Of a stretch of DNA of 64,000 bases, positions 8,604 to 17,123 are shown in pieces. The notes under the pieces are model-generated. The model ran no database searches, was not told where the DNA came from, and worked only from the letters and a program-made list of their open reading frames with translations. A program made the position numbers and the translations under genes. Origin of the DNA: Gammaproteobacteria bacterium (lineage in GTDB: Bacteria > Pseudomonadota > Gammaproteobacteria > Enterobacterales > Alteromonadaceae). Location of the stretch: positions 42,270 to 106,269 of the forward strand of contig JAFLDV010000011.1 in NCBI GenBank assembly GCA_017302255.1, written 5' to 3'. Every line of letters starts with the position of its first letter. Within the stretch, counting starts at the first letter, position 1.

Positions 8604-10429
8604 TGTCAGTTGTAAGTTTCGAATCGGCATTGTTTTTGAAATCAGTGCCGCATAAACCTGGCGTATATCGCATGCTGAATTCACAGGATGTCGTGATATA
8701 CGTTGGCAAAGCCAAAGACCTTAAGAAACGTCTCGCAAGTTATTTCCGTAGTAATGTCGATAGTGCAAAGACCCGTGCACTAGTCAGTCAAATTTTCCAT
8801 ATTGAATTTACGGTTACCAATACCGAAACCGAAGCGCTTATTTTGGAAAATAATCTGATAAAACAGTTTATGCCGAAATATAACGTGTTATTGCGTGATG
8901 ATAAGTCCTACCCATACATCTTAATCACCAATCATAAACATCCGCGGATCACTTCACACCGAGGCCCAAAGAAGGTAGCGGGTCAGTATTTTGGTCCTTA
9001 TCCAAGTGCTGGTGCTGTATGGGAAAGTCTTAAGTTATTACAGAAAATCATTCCGATCCGGCAATGTGAAGATGGCTTTTATAGAGCCCGTACCCGGCCA
9101 TGTTTGCAGTATCAATTAAAACTCTGCTCTGCGCCATGTGTTGGTAAAATCAGTGATGACGCTTATCAAGAGCAAGTCCGGCATGCTCAATTATTTCTTC
9201 AGGGTAAAAACCAAGTTTTGATTGATGATTTAGTTGCTGCGATGGAAGTTGCAAGTCAGCAACTTGATTTCGAAAAAGCTGCAGAGTTACGAGACCAAAT
9301 TATCGCCCTGCGGAAAGTTCAGGAACAACAAAGTGTTTCTGGCAGCCATGAAGAAATGGACGTTATCGGCTTTAAGGTCGAGCATGGCGTTGCTGCAGCT
9401 CATGTACTTTTTGTGCGCGACCAAAAAATTCTGGGTAGTAAGACGTACTTTCCAAAAGTGCCAGCAAATACTGAACTTGAGGAAATTTTTCCGGCATTCT
9501 TATTACAGTTTTATTTAAATGAAATTAGTGGCCAGACTATTCCCAAACAAGTCATCGTGATTGAAGACCATCAAGATTTAGCTGCGATTTCCGCAGCGGT
9601 CAGCTCTTTTGCTGGCTTCAAAGTAAACTTTGACGTCGCATTACGTGGTGAGAAAGCTAGGTACTTAAATTTAGCGCAGAAAAATGCCGAAACTGCGGTG
9701 GCTAGTAAATTGTCAACGGCTGAACATATGCGCAAACGATATCAGGATCTAAAGCTGGTGCTTGGTATCGAGCAAATACAGCGAATGGAATGTTTTGATA
9801 TCAGTCATACCATGGGCGCACAGACCATGGCATCTTGTGTAGTGTTCAATGGTGAAGGCCCTGACAAATCAGAGTATCGTCGTTTTCATGTTGAAGGCGT
9901 AACTCCTGGCGATGATTATGCTGCAATGTTGTTTGCTCTAAATAAACGGTATGGCAAGTTATCTGATGAAGAGCGAGTACCTGACATTGTGCTAATAGAC
10001 GGCGGTGCAGGGCAGTTAAATCAGGCGATTAGCTTCTTTAAAGACTGGCCATTAGCCAAGAAGCCACTTCTACTTGGTGTCGCAAAGGGAACCAGCCGAA
10101 AACCAGGATTAGAAACGCTTTTGATCAATACAGCTGAACACGCCATCAATTTGCCGGCAGATAATGCGGCATTGCATTTGATTCAGCAGATCCGCGATGA
10201 AGCCCACAGATTTGCCATCACCGGGCATCGCCAGCAACGTGGGAAAAAATTATTACAAAGCCCTTTAGAAAATATCAGCGGAATAGGTGAGAAAAGGCGG
10301 CAAGCTTTGTTACAATACCTCGGCGGGCTCCAAGGGGTGTTAAAAGCATCGGTAACGGAGTTAGCCTCGGTGCCCGGTATATCAAAAGCACAAGCTGAAT
10401 TGATTTATCAGGCATGTCATAAAAACTAA
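8603..10429 (+). CDS. uvrC: Excinuclease ABC subunit C
   Basis: The nuclease of nucleotide excision repair, making both the 3' and 5' incisions around a lesion bound by UvrB. The 608-residue protein has the expected order: GIY-YIG nuclease (PGVYRM ... VIYVGKA, residues about 15-95), UVR domain contacting UvrB (DFEKAAELRDQI, about 205-240), the RNase H-like C-terminal nuclease (MECFDISHTMG and DIVLIDGGAGQL), and a helix-hairpin-helix pair at the end (SGIGEKRRQAL, SVPGISKAQAE). I chose the ATG at 8603, which shares its A with the uvrY TGA, over a TTG one codon earlier. It ends 29 bases before pgsA. Confidence 0.97.
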   Translation: MSVVSFESALFLKSVPHKPGVYRMLNSQDVVIYVGKAKDLKKRLASYFRSNVDSAKTRALVSQIFHIEFTVTNTETEALILENNLIKQFMPKYNVLLRDDKSYPYILITNHKHPRITSHRGPKKVAGQYFGPYPSAGAVWESLKLLQKIIPIRQCEDGFYRARTRPCLQYQLKLCSAPCVGKISDDAYQEQVRHAQLFLQGKNQVLIDDLVAAMEVASQQLDFEKAAELRDQIIALRKVQEQQSVSGSHEEMDVIGFKVEHGVAAAHVLFVRDQKILGSKTYFPKVPANTELEEIFPAFLLQFYLNEISGQTIPKQVIVIEDHQDLAAISAAVSSFAGFKVNFDVALRGEKARYLNLAQKNAETAVASKLSTAEHMRKRYQDLKLVLGIEQIQRMECFDISHTMGAQTMASCVVFNGEGPDKSEYRRFHVEGVTPGDDYAAMLFALNKRYGKLSDEERVPDIVLIDGGAGQLNQAISFFKDWPLAKKPLLLGVAKGTSRKPGLETLLINTAEHAINLPADNAALHLIQQIRDEAHRFAITGHRQQRGKKLLQSPLENISGIGEKRRQALLQYLGGLQGVLKASVTELASVPGISKAQAELIYQACHKN

Positions 10430-10458
10430 TACAAAGCAGTCTATTTGAGAGCCGGTGC

Positions 10459-11001
10459 ATGTGGAACATTCCAAACATTTTGACCTTGTTCAGAATTATT
10501 TTAATCCCCGTATTTGTATTTTGTTTTTATTCGACTCATGAGCATTCTAGATTCCTTGCTGCATTTGTGTTTTGGTTGGCTGCTATTACCGATGCGCTTG
10601 ACGGATATTTAGCGCGAAAATTGCAACAATCGACACCTTTTGGTGCTTTTCTTGATCCGGTAGCAGACAAAGCGATGGTGGCGGCGGCACTGGTGCTAAT
10701 TGCTGTTGACATGCAAACCTTATGGGTAACAATTCCAACCTTTTTAATGATCAGTCGTGAAATCATCATCTCAGGTCTTCGGGAATGGATGGCAGGGATT
10801 GGTCGCAGTGCGCAAGTAAAAGTATCGTCGCTCGGTAAGCATAAAACCGCTGTGCAAATGCTTGCACTAATCGGTTTGATCTGGCAACCAGTGCCATGGA
10901 TCACGCAACTTGGTATGGGTTTGTTATTCTTAGCAACAATCTTAACCTTATGGTCTATGGTCGAATATTTGCAGGCTGCATGGCAAGATTTGAAATCTTA
11001 G
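10459..11001 (+). CDS. pgsA: CDP-diacylglycerol-glycerol-3-phosphate 3-phosphatidyltransferase
   Basis: An inner-membrane enzyme making phosphatidylglycerophosphate from CDP-diacylglycerol and glycerol-3-phosphate, the committed step to phosphatidylglycerol and cardiolipin. It has 180 residues with several hydrophobic helices. The CDP-alcohol phosphotransferase motif is complete: DALDGYLAR, then G, D and D in FGAFLDPVADK, starting at about residue 45. The start MWNIPNILTLFRI matches the family start. It is the last protein gene of uvrY-uvrC-pgsA and is followed by a tRNA cluster, as in E. coli. Confidence 0.96.
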   Translation: MWNIPNILTLFRIILIPVFVFCFYSTHEHSRFLAAFVFWLAAITDALDGYLARKLQQSTPFGAFLDPVADKAMVAAALVLIAVDMQTLWVTIPTFLMISREIIISGLREWMAGIGRSAQVKVSSLGKHKTAVQMLALIGLIWQPVPWITQLGMGLLFLATILTLWSMVEYLQAAWQDLKS

Positions 11002-11085
11002 CAAGCTAACCCTTGGAATTTTGTTGGCATTTTCGACAAGATTGCTAAAAATTGAGCAAACGATTTAATAACTTAAAGTTTCTGG

Positions 11086-11113
11086 TTGACGGATTTATTA
11101 AACTCAGTAGAAT
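11086..11113 (+). promoter_or_regulatory. Promoter of Gly-Cys-Leu-Gly tRNA operon
   Basis: TTGACG at 11086-11091 and TAGAAT at 11108-11113 with a 16-base spacer. A GC-rich stretch (GCGTCTCG) directly follows the -10, as in discriminators of stringently controlled stable-RNA promoters. Confidence 0.7.
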
Positions 11114-11150
11114 GCGTCTCGTGTTCAGGGCGTAAGCCTAAAGATACAAA

Positions 11151-11226
11151 GCGGGCATAGCTCAGTTGGTAGAGCGCGACCTTGCCAAGGTCGAGGTCAC
11201 GAGTTCGAGCCTCGTTGCCCGCTCCA
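11151..11226 (+). tRNA. tRNA-Gly (anticodon GCC), copy 1
   Basis: A 76-base cloverleaf with acceptor GCGGGCA/TGCCCGC, discriminator T and encoded CCA. The anticodon loop CTTGCCAAG carries GCC. Identical to the copy at 11460. Confidence 0.97.
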
Positions 11227-11236
11227 AACGTCAGAT

Positions 11237-11310
11237 GGCGGGTTGGCAGAATGGCCATGCAGCGGATTGCAAATCCGTCCACCTCGGTTCGACTCCGGGA
11301 CCCGCCTCCA
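11237..11310 (+). tRNA. tRNA-Cys (anticodon GCA)
   Basis: A 74-base cloverleaf with acceptor GGCGGGT/ACCCGCC, discriminator T (U73, a Cys identity element) and encoded CCA. Anticodon stem CGGAT/ATCCG with loop TGCAA containing GCA. Confidence 0.96.
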
Positions 11311-11341
11311 TTAACATTGGCGTTTAGTAAAAATTATGTCT

Positions 11342-11427
11342 GCCCGGGTGGTGAAATCGGTAGACACAAGGGATTTAAAATCCCTCGACCACAAGTCGTG
11401 CCGGTTCGAGTCCGGCCCCGGGCACCA
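11342..11427 (+). tRNA. tRNA-Leu (anticodon TAA)
   Basis: An 86-base class II tRNA: acceptor GCCCGGG/CCCGGGC, discriminator A, encoded CCA, anticodon loop TTTAAAA with TAA reading UUA/UUG, and a long variable arm. Third in the Gly-Cys-Leu order also seen after pgsA in E. coli (glyW-cysT-leuZ). Confidence 0.96.
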
Positions 11428-11459
11428 CTTACTAACACCAATTTAGTAAGTACAAATAT

Positions 11460-11535
11460 GCGGGCATAGCTCAGTTGGTAGAGCGCGACCTTGCCAAGGT
11501 CGAGGTCACGAGTTCGAGCCTCGTTGCCCGCTCCA
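11460..11535 (+). tRNA. tRNA-Gly (anticodon GCC), copy 2
   Basis: Base-for-base identical to the 76-base tRNA-Gly at 11151-11226, in the same orientation 233 bases downstream of that copy's end, closing the cluster. It probably arose by tandem duplication. Confidence 0.97.
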
Positions 11536-11540
11536 GTTCT

Positions 11541-11566
11541 AAAAAAGCCGCTTATAGCGGTTTTTT
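11541..11566 (+). terminator. Terminator of tRNA operon
   Basis: AAAAAAGCCGC-TTAT-AGCGGTTTTTT forms a short stem with a T run, 5 bases after the last tRNA. Confidence 0.88.
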
Positions 11567-11709
11567 GCATTTATGGGGGCTTAACTTTTATTGCCTTCAA
11601 CCAAGCTGTCTCAAGGAATTGACCATTTTTTTATGGTCTTAGAGAAACGTCCTCCCCATGGATAGGGCCAGCCAATTTGGACGAACTTCAGCTTGTCGGA
11701 GTACCTTCA

Positions 11710-11958
11710 ATGTTAAATTTAATCGCAGATATTATTGGCATGGCCGGCACTAGCCTTGTCGTCGGTGCGTTCTTCTTATTACAACTTAATAAAGTGTCCC
11801 CTAAAGGCCTTGTTTATAACCTAATGAATCTGGTTGGCGCATTATTTTTGTTATTTAGCTTGTGTATCAACTTCAATCTCGCCAGTTTTGTCATCGAAAT
11901 CTTCTGGATTGCAGCCTCACTAATTGGCCTGTACAACTATAAGAAGAATAAAGTTTAA
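11710..11958 (+). CDS. Small CBU_0592-type membrane protein
   Basis: An 82-residue protein with three hydrophobic helices (about 6-25, 33-50, 56-73) and a short basic tail (YKKNKV). The pattern DIIGMAGTSLVVGAFFLLQ, YNLMNLVGALFL and SFVIEIFWIAASLIGL resembles the CBU_0592 family of small bacterial membrane proteins, whose function is unknown. I chose the ATG at 11710, with CGGAG about 10 bases upstream, over an in-frame TTG at 11677. It stands alone downstream of the tRNA terminator. Confidence 0.7.
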   Translation: MLNLIADIIGMAGTSLVVGAFFLLQLNKVSPKGLVYNLMNLVGALFLLFSLCINFNLASFVIEIFWIAASLIGLYNYKKNKV

Positions 11959-11991
11959 AGCTTTCACTCCGCTCTAAACTTCAATAGAAGC

Positions 11992-12011
11992 CCGCGGCAT
12001 TTATGCTGCGG
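11992..12011 (+). terminator. GC-rich hairpin, possible terminator
   Basis: CCGCGGCA-TTTA-TGCTGCGG has an 8-base arm with one mismatch, 34 bases after the small membrane protein gene. No T run follows directly. Confidence 0.35.
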
Positions 12012-12062
12012 CGCTGCTTTCGGTAAAATTTCTTTAGGTCTTTGTCCTGAACACGTACACTG

Positions 12063-12078
12063 TTGATAAAACTATCAA
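12063..12078. promoter_or_regulatory. Inverted repeat just before aldo/keto reductase start
   Basis: TTGATA-AAAC-TATCAA is a perfect 6+4+6 palindrome ending 13 bases before the ATG. It could be an operator or an RNA hairpin that affects ribosome access. Confidence 0.35.
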
Positions 12079-12091
12079 TGAGATATTTCCT

Positions 12092-13054
12092 ATGTTCGGA
12101 CTACAAAAATATTTCCCTAGTTCAAGTAGACTTATTTTCGGCTGTATGGGACTTGGCGGAAGTTGGGACTCATCCACCACCTCTGATGAACAACGCAAAT
12201 CCGGTTATCAAGCAATTGACGCTGCTCTAGAGCAGCAAATTAATATTTTTGATCACGCAGATATCTATACCCGGGGCAAAGCAGAGTTGTTGTTTGGGGA
12301 TTATTTACGACTAAATCCAGGACTTCGCGATAAACTAATCCTACAATCCAAATGCGCCATAAGGTTCGGGGATGATGTAGATCCAGGTCGATATGATTTC
12401 AGCGCTGAATATATCATCAAGTCCGTAGAGGGCAGCTTAAAGCGATTACAAACTGATTATCTTGATATTCTGTTACTGCACCGTCCTGATCCGTTAATGG
12501 AGCCTGAGGAGGTTGCCAGTGCATTCGCAGCACTTCGGCAAAGCGGTAAGGTTCGTTATTTTGGCGTTTCGAACTTTGGTTGGCCGCAGTTACAGTGGTT
12601 GCAACAAGCTTTGCCTGACTCGCTTATCGTCAATCAGTTACAGATGAGTCTTGGCAATATCGATTGGTTAGAGCAAAACGTCCTCACTGGAATGCCTCAA
12701 GGGGCGTCGCACCATTTTGGATACGGTACAGTCGAACATTGTTTGCAGCATAACGTGCAAATTCAAGCTTGGGGCAGTATGGCTCAAGGATTGTTTAGTG
12801 GTGGTACTAAACCTACCACAGCAGCGCACATTGCCACTGCGCAAAAAGTCACAGAATTGGCTGAAATGTACCAAACAAAACCGGAAGCAATAGTCTTAAG
12901 TTGGTTGATGCGCCACCCAGCGAATATCCAGCCTGTGATTGGCACTGTGAATCCAGGGCGGATCGCTGCTTGTGCTGATGCACTGCAGGTGCACCTTACT
13001 AGAGAACATTGGTACGCTCTTTATGTCGCAAGTCGCGGCGCACCGTTGCCTTAG
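12092..13054 (+). CDS. Aldo/keto reductase (YdhF-like)
   Basis: An NADPH-dependent oxidoreductase of the aldo/keto reductase superfamily, 320 residues, predicted TIM barrel. The catalytic tetrad is visible: Asp and Tyr in HADIYTRG, Lys in LQSKCAI and His in LLHRPDP. NQLQMSL and QAWGSMAQG match the YdhF subgroup. The physiological substrate of that subgroup is not established. The start is ATG with TTTCC rather than a clear Shine-Dalgarno. A perfect inverted repeat (TTGATA-N4-TATCAA) lies 14-29 bases before the ATG. A strong hairpin follows the gene. Confidence 0.9.
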   Translation: MFGLQKYFPSSSRLIFGCMGLGGSWDSSTTSDEQRKSGYQAIDAALEQQINIFDHADIYTRGKAELLFGDYLRLNPGLRDKLILQSKCAIRFGDDVDPGRYDFSAEYIIKSVEGSLKRLQTDYLDILLLHRPDPLMEPEEVASAFAALRQSGKVRYFGVSNFGWPQLQWLQQALPDSLIVNQLQMSLGNIDWLEQNVLTGMPQGASHHFGYGTVEHCLQHNVQIQAWGSMAQGLFSGGTKPTTAAHIATAQKVTELAEMYQTKPEAIVLSWLMRHPANIQPVIGTVNPGRIAACADALQVHLTREHWYALYVASRGAPLP

Positions 13055-13063
13055 CAAAAAAGC

Positions 13064-13085
13064 AGGCCCACTTTTAAGTGGGCCT
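13064..13085. terminator. Hairpin between convergent genes
   Basis: AGGCCCAC-TTTTAA-GTGGGCCT is a perfect 8-base stem between the aldo/keto reductase and acid phosphatase genes. AT-rich flanks on both sides (AAAAAAGC, ATTTATC) make it a plausible shared terminator. Confidence 0.75.
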
Positions 13086-13123
13086 ATTTATCTGTATCAA
13101 CAAAAACTTACGCTAAAAACCTT

Positions 13124-13954
13124 TTATTCGTACGATTGCAGATACTTGGTTTTTGGCTGCTCGAGGATGGTTTCCCAACTACCGTATGTTGGATTGGTCA
13201 GCATAAACCAACGAGTGCCCCAGTACATTTCATGTTTATCGACTAATTCTAAACGCTGTGCTGGAGTTATATTTTTCTTCACATTCGGTAAAAAATCGCC
13301 AAAATCATCACCCATCAACATGATTACGCGGAATTTGTTCGCCGCAAGAATACGACGACTTTCTTTTTCACTTGTCCAATCGGCTTGTTCTGACTTTAAC
13401 CAAACTTGATTTGAGTCTACTTGCTTGATCCCAACTAGTTTTAAATTCGCGATTGTATCGTCTTTTTGCGGGCAGCTTGATTTTTGGTCACGAGGCTTAC
13501 ATTCGCGGTTACTGATAAATAATACTTTCACCCCTTGTTGCTGCGCCATGTTCACAAATTTGACCGCACCAGGCACAGCTTTCGCTTGTTTTAGGCTCAC
13601 CCAACGGTCCCAGTTTTTCGCATCAAATCCGTGGTTAAATTTAATTTCATGCGCAGCAGATGGCGAATTATCGAGAATAGTTTCATCAATGTCGACAATG
13701 ATTGCCGGTGGCAGATCGGCATAATTAGCTGTTTGATTTGTTAAAGCCGTTGCCTTTTTGTCGGTCAACAGCGTTGGCAGCATGAATTCTGCTTGTCGAT
13801 AAGTTTGGATGCTATTGGCACGAAATTCTGCGGAAGTCTGGTACCACAGGGTGCTATTGAGATTGTCATGCGTAGGTTTGCTTGTTTCCGCTATAGCAAT
13901 TGATGAAGCAGAAAGGAGGTAGAGTGCGCTTGTAACCGCGATTAGTTTAGTCAT
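13124..13954 (-). CDS. Class C acid phosphatase / 5'-nucleotidase, HAD superfamily, periplasmic
   Basis: A 276-residue secreted phosphatase of the HAD IIIB group related to lipoprotein e(P4). A Sec signal peptide covers residues 1-22 (basic MTK, hydrophobic core, AIA-ET cleavage). There is no lipobox Cys, so unlike e(P4) it should be soluble in the periplasm. The nucleophile motif DIDETILDNS gives the catalytic Asp pair, and MLMGDDFGDF carries the C-terminal acidic metal ligands. Family members release phosphate from nucleotides such as NMN or other monoesters; the substrate here is open. The region 13955-14093 separates it from a divergent gene. Confidence 0.87.
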   Translation of the reverse strand: MTKLIAVTSALYLLSASSIAIAETSKPTHDNLNSTLWYQTSAEFRANSIQTYRQAEFMLPTLLTDKKATALTNQTANYADLPPAIIVDIDETILDNSPSAAHEIKFNHGFDAKNWDRWVSLKQAKAVPGAVKFVNMAQQQGVKVLFISNRECKPRDQKSSCPQKDDTIANLKLVGIKQVDSNQVWLKSEQADWTSEKESRRILAANKFRVIMLMGDDFGDFLPNVKKNITPAQRLELVDKHEMYWGTRWFMLTNPTYGSWETILEQPKTKYLQSYE

Positions 13955-14093
13955 TTGTTTGTACTCGCAAAAAAGTAAGTCGATTTCGACTATTTTACTG
14001 CATTAAATGTCAAATTAACTGTTTGCTATGGAAATTTTGACTATAGTTTTTTAGAAAGCTCGAATGTAGCTAGCCGTATTGTTTCGGAGTCCT

Positions 14094-17000
14094 ATGTCTA
14101 AATTGTTCGTCCATTCCATCGTTTTTCTGTTTATCCTCCTAATTTGCCCGCCATCGCTAGCGGGAGTCACCAGTTTTGACCAGAGCATTAGACGGAACTG
14201 GGCAACTGAAGACGGTTTGCCGCAGATATCAATCACTGATATCGCTCAGGACCATCAGGGGTTTCTGTGGTTAACGACCGAAGGGGGTCTTGTTAGGTTT
14301 GATGGCGTAAATTTTCTGGCGTTTGACGGTGATGATACACCGTTGCTTAGTAGTCCATTATTAAGATCGGTCATCATCGAAGCTGACAATTCGGTATTGT
14401 TTGCCAGTAGCATCAAGTTGATGCGGTTTAAGGAACAACAATTCTCTGAGTTAAAGTGGCAAGATAAAAGCATCGAAGGAGTGAATGATTTAGTACTAAC
14501 CACAGAGAATGAAGTTCTAATAGCTGCTGATCAGTTGTATTTAATGAAAGACGGGATGCTCAGTAAAAGCGAGCAATTCAGCGGCGAAGCAAAGACTCTT
14601 CTCATCTATGGTGACCAAGTCTTTATCGGTGGAGTAAATCAATTAGCTCGATATCAACACGGTAACGTGGTTCCAATTAAAGTTAACTGGCCTGCTGGTA
14701 GTTTGACAGTCTCTGAGATTGCTGTGTATCAACAGCAGATTTTCATTGGAACTAATCGTGGTTTATATAAATTGGGAGAAAGTGGCGAGTTACTGCTTCA
14801 GCAATTTGATCCGCAAATTGCTGGAGCTGAAGTATTAAAATTATATGTTGATCAGTGGCAAAACTTTTGGATTTCAACCTACGACTTTCTTTATCGCATC
14901 AATCAGAATCAAGTCGCTGAAAAAATAGCTCGGCACAGCGAAAACTCTGCAGACTGGGTTGTCAGTGCTTTTGAAGATGAAGATGGATATCTTTGGTTTG
15001 GCAGTAAATCAAACGGTCTGACGCGATTGCGACAGGATGCAACCAGGAACTATGGGACTGAGCTTGGACTTGTGGATCCTTTTGTGTGGACTGTTGCCGT
15101 CGCAGAAGACCGTTTATATGTTGGACATAATCAGGGTCTTGCGGAATTCAGAGACCATCGGTTTGTGCAAATAAAGAACTCCGAATTATTGCCGAATCGT
15201 GTGGTATACACTTTGTTCTTTGACCGTCAAAAACGTTGGTGGATTGGAACTCGCGGCGGTCTGGTATTGGCGACTGTAGAGAATGATACCATCTCGATTG
15301 TTAATGACTTTCCAGGGTTAGCCCATACCCAGATTAATGGCATAGTAGAAGATAATAAGAATAATGTCTGGATCGCCAGTTATGACGGATTATATCGCTT
15401 CGCAAACGGCAAACTCGAATCATTCGCGGATAAAGCCGGTCTTAAGAGTCGAAAGATCCGATTTGTATATATAGATAGTCATGACCAGTTGTGGGTTGGC
15501 TCAGAGCAGGGTTTATATAAGCTTGTTGACGCCGAGTTTGTGCTTGTTGGCGATGAACAATTAAAACGAGCGCATATAACATACATTGCGGAATCCGCGG
15601 ATAAGGCAAAAATTGTCGTAGGGACATTTCAATCAGGTTTTGCGTTATTGCAAGAAAACAAAGTTGATTGGTTTGACCCAGAGCGGGGTGTGCCAACCAA
15701 AAGCGCACTTTATATTCAGCCGATCAAGGCAGCTTTGCTTGTTGCTAACACTGACGGGATTTATATTTTACCGGAAGCAGATTTGGAGACCAATGCCGAA
15801 CTATCGCCGCACATAATTCTGCTAGATAAAGGCGGTAGTGCACGAGTTGATAGTTATCGTTGTTGTAATGGCGCCGGAAACGCTAAGGGCGCATTTTGGC
15901 GAGGTCACGTCTGGTTACCAACATTATCGGGAGTCGTTGCAGTTGACACTGAAGCATTATCATTGCAATCGCGATTGCCAAAACCGGTATTTGATGGCCT
16001 TTATAGCGACAAGGTTCGTTATAGTGACCAGTCAAACTATTTACCTGCTAATGCGCGTGATTGGCGTATCGATTTTACTGCCCCGATTTTTTATCGAGCG
16101 CAATCGCTAAGTTTCCGTTATCAATTGTTAGGTTATGACACTAAGTGGCAAGAGGTAGACTCTAGACGCCAAGCTTTTTATACAAACTTGCCACCAGGTC
16201 GTTATGAGTTTTTGGTGCAATGCCGTTATCAAGGTGAAAATCAATGGAGCCAACCTCTAAGGATAGTGATTGAGCTAGAGGCGTATTGGTACGAAAGTCT
16301 ATGGGTTAAGTTCATCGCGATTATTTTCACCCTAATCAGTGCTTATGCTGTTTACCTGCTACGAGTTAAGCAACTTGCGAACGCTAAAGCACGCTTAGAA
16401 GCTATGATTGAGGCTCGAACTATTGAACTAGAGCGCAGTAATCAGCAATTAGCAGAGTTGAACAGTAAGCTCGAACAGGCAAGCCACACTGATACTCTGA
16501 CGTCGCTACATAACCGGCGCTATTTAAATAATTGGCTTGATTTAATAAGTCAGCAAAACACTCAAAATTTGCCGATGCTACAAATTATCCTCATTGATTT
16601 AGATAATTTTAAACAGATCAACGATAACTATGGTCATTTGGTTGGCGATGAAATTTTGGTAGCAATGGCCAAGTTATTACAACAAGAAATTAGAAATACT
16701 GACCATGTTGTGCGTTGGGGCGGCGAAGAGTTTCTTGTTATTCAAGAGAATTCTCTATCAGCACGCGAGTTTGTAACACGGCTTGAGCGTAAAATTGCGG
16801 TGTATCCGTGGCCTCATCAAGCACAAATGAAAAATGCAGTTCGATGTTCAATGGGGGTTGTTCAACATCCCGCTCTCAATTTAGATAATTGGAATTGGGA
16901 TGCAACCCTTACATTAGCGGATAAGGCGCTGTATTTAGTGAAAACCCATGGTAAGGCGGGTTGGTTGCAAATGACGCCTAAAGACTCAGCACCAAATGAA

Positions 17001-17123
17001 CTTGCGGCAATCATGTCAACTTATACTGAATTAGAGTTGGTAAAGACAGATTGGTTTAAGTTAGAAGGCAGCCCTGAAATACTGCGTGCTATTGATATTC
17101 ACTGTCCTAATTCAGCTGAATAA
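14094..17123 (+). CDS. Beta-propeller (Reg_prop/Y_Y_Y) diguanylate cyclase
   Basis: A sensor that makes c-di-GMP. Signal peptide at residues 1-24; two seven-bladed propellers' worth of Reg_prop repeats to about 640 (WATEDGLPQISITDI, then many WxGxxxGL motifs); Y_Y_Y domain about 670-745 (NLPPGRYEFLVQ); one membrane helix about 748-768; coiled coil; GGDEF domain about 800-975. The active-site motif is GGEEF at about 875, and RNTD exactly five residues upstream is an intact inhibitory I-site. It should therefore be active and feedback-inhibited. The ATG at 14094 has CGGAG 6 bases upstream, preferable to an in-frame TTG 15 bases earlier. Its 3' end overlaps cydC by 17 bases on the opposite strand. 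Confidence 0.9.
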   Translation: MSKLFVHSIVFLFILLICPPSLAGVTSFDQSIRRNWATEDGLPQISITDIAQDHQGFLWLTTEGGLVRFDGVNFLAFDGDDTPLLSSPLLRSVIIEADNSVLFASSIKLMRFKEQQFSELKWQDKSIEGVNDLVLTTENEVLIAADQLYLMKDGMLSKSEQFSGEAKTLLIYGDQVFIGGVNQLARYQHGNVVPIKVNWPAGSLTVSEIAVYQQQIFIGTNRGLYKLGESGELLLQQFDPQIAGAEVLKLYVDQWQNFWISTYDFLYRINQNQVAEKIARHSENSADWVVSAFEDEDGYLWFGSKSNGLTRLRQDATRNYGTELGLVDPFVWTVAVAEDRLYVGHNQGLAEFRDHRFVQIKNSELLPNRVVYTLFFDRQKRWWIGTRGGLVLATVENDTISIVNDFPGLAHTQINGIVEDNKNNVWIASYDGLYRFANGKLESFADKAGLKSRKIRFVYIDSHDQLWVGSEQGLYKLVDAEFVLVGDEQLKRAHITYIAESADKAKIVVGTFQSGFALLQENKVDWFDPERGVPTKSALYIQPIKAALLVANTDGIYILPEADLETNAELSPHIILLDKGGSARVDSYRCCNGAGNAKGAFWRGHVWLPTLSGVVAVDTEALSLQSRLPKPVFDGLYSDKVRYSDQSNYLPANARDWRIDFTAPIFYRAQSLSFRYQLLGYDTKWQEVDSRRQAFYTNLPPGRYEFLVQCRYQGENQWSQPLRIVIELEAYWYESLWVKFIAIIFTLISAYAVYLLRVKQLANAKARLEAMIEARTIELERSNQQLAELNSKLEQASHTDTLTSLHNRRYLNNWLDLISQQNTQNLPMLQIILIDLDNFKQINDNYGHLVGDEILVAMAKLLQQEIRNTDHVVRWGGEEFLVIQENSLSAREFVTRLERKIAVYPWPHQAQMKNAVRCSMGVVQHPALNLDNWNWDATLTLADKALYLVKTHGKAGWLQMTPKDSAPNELAAIMSTYTELELVKTDWFKLEGSPEILRAIDIHCPNSAE

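Noticed and set aside
11073..11570. Three open frames over the tRNA cluster on both strands
   Set aside because: They translate the tRNA genes themselves; the repeated peptide in two of them comes from the duplicated tRNA-Gly.
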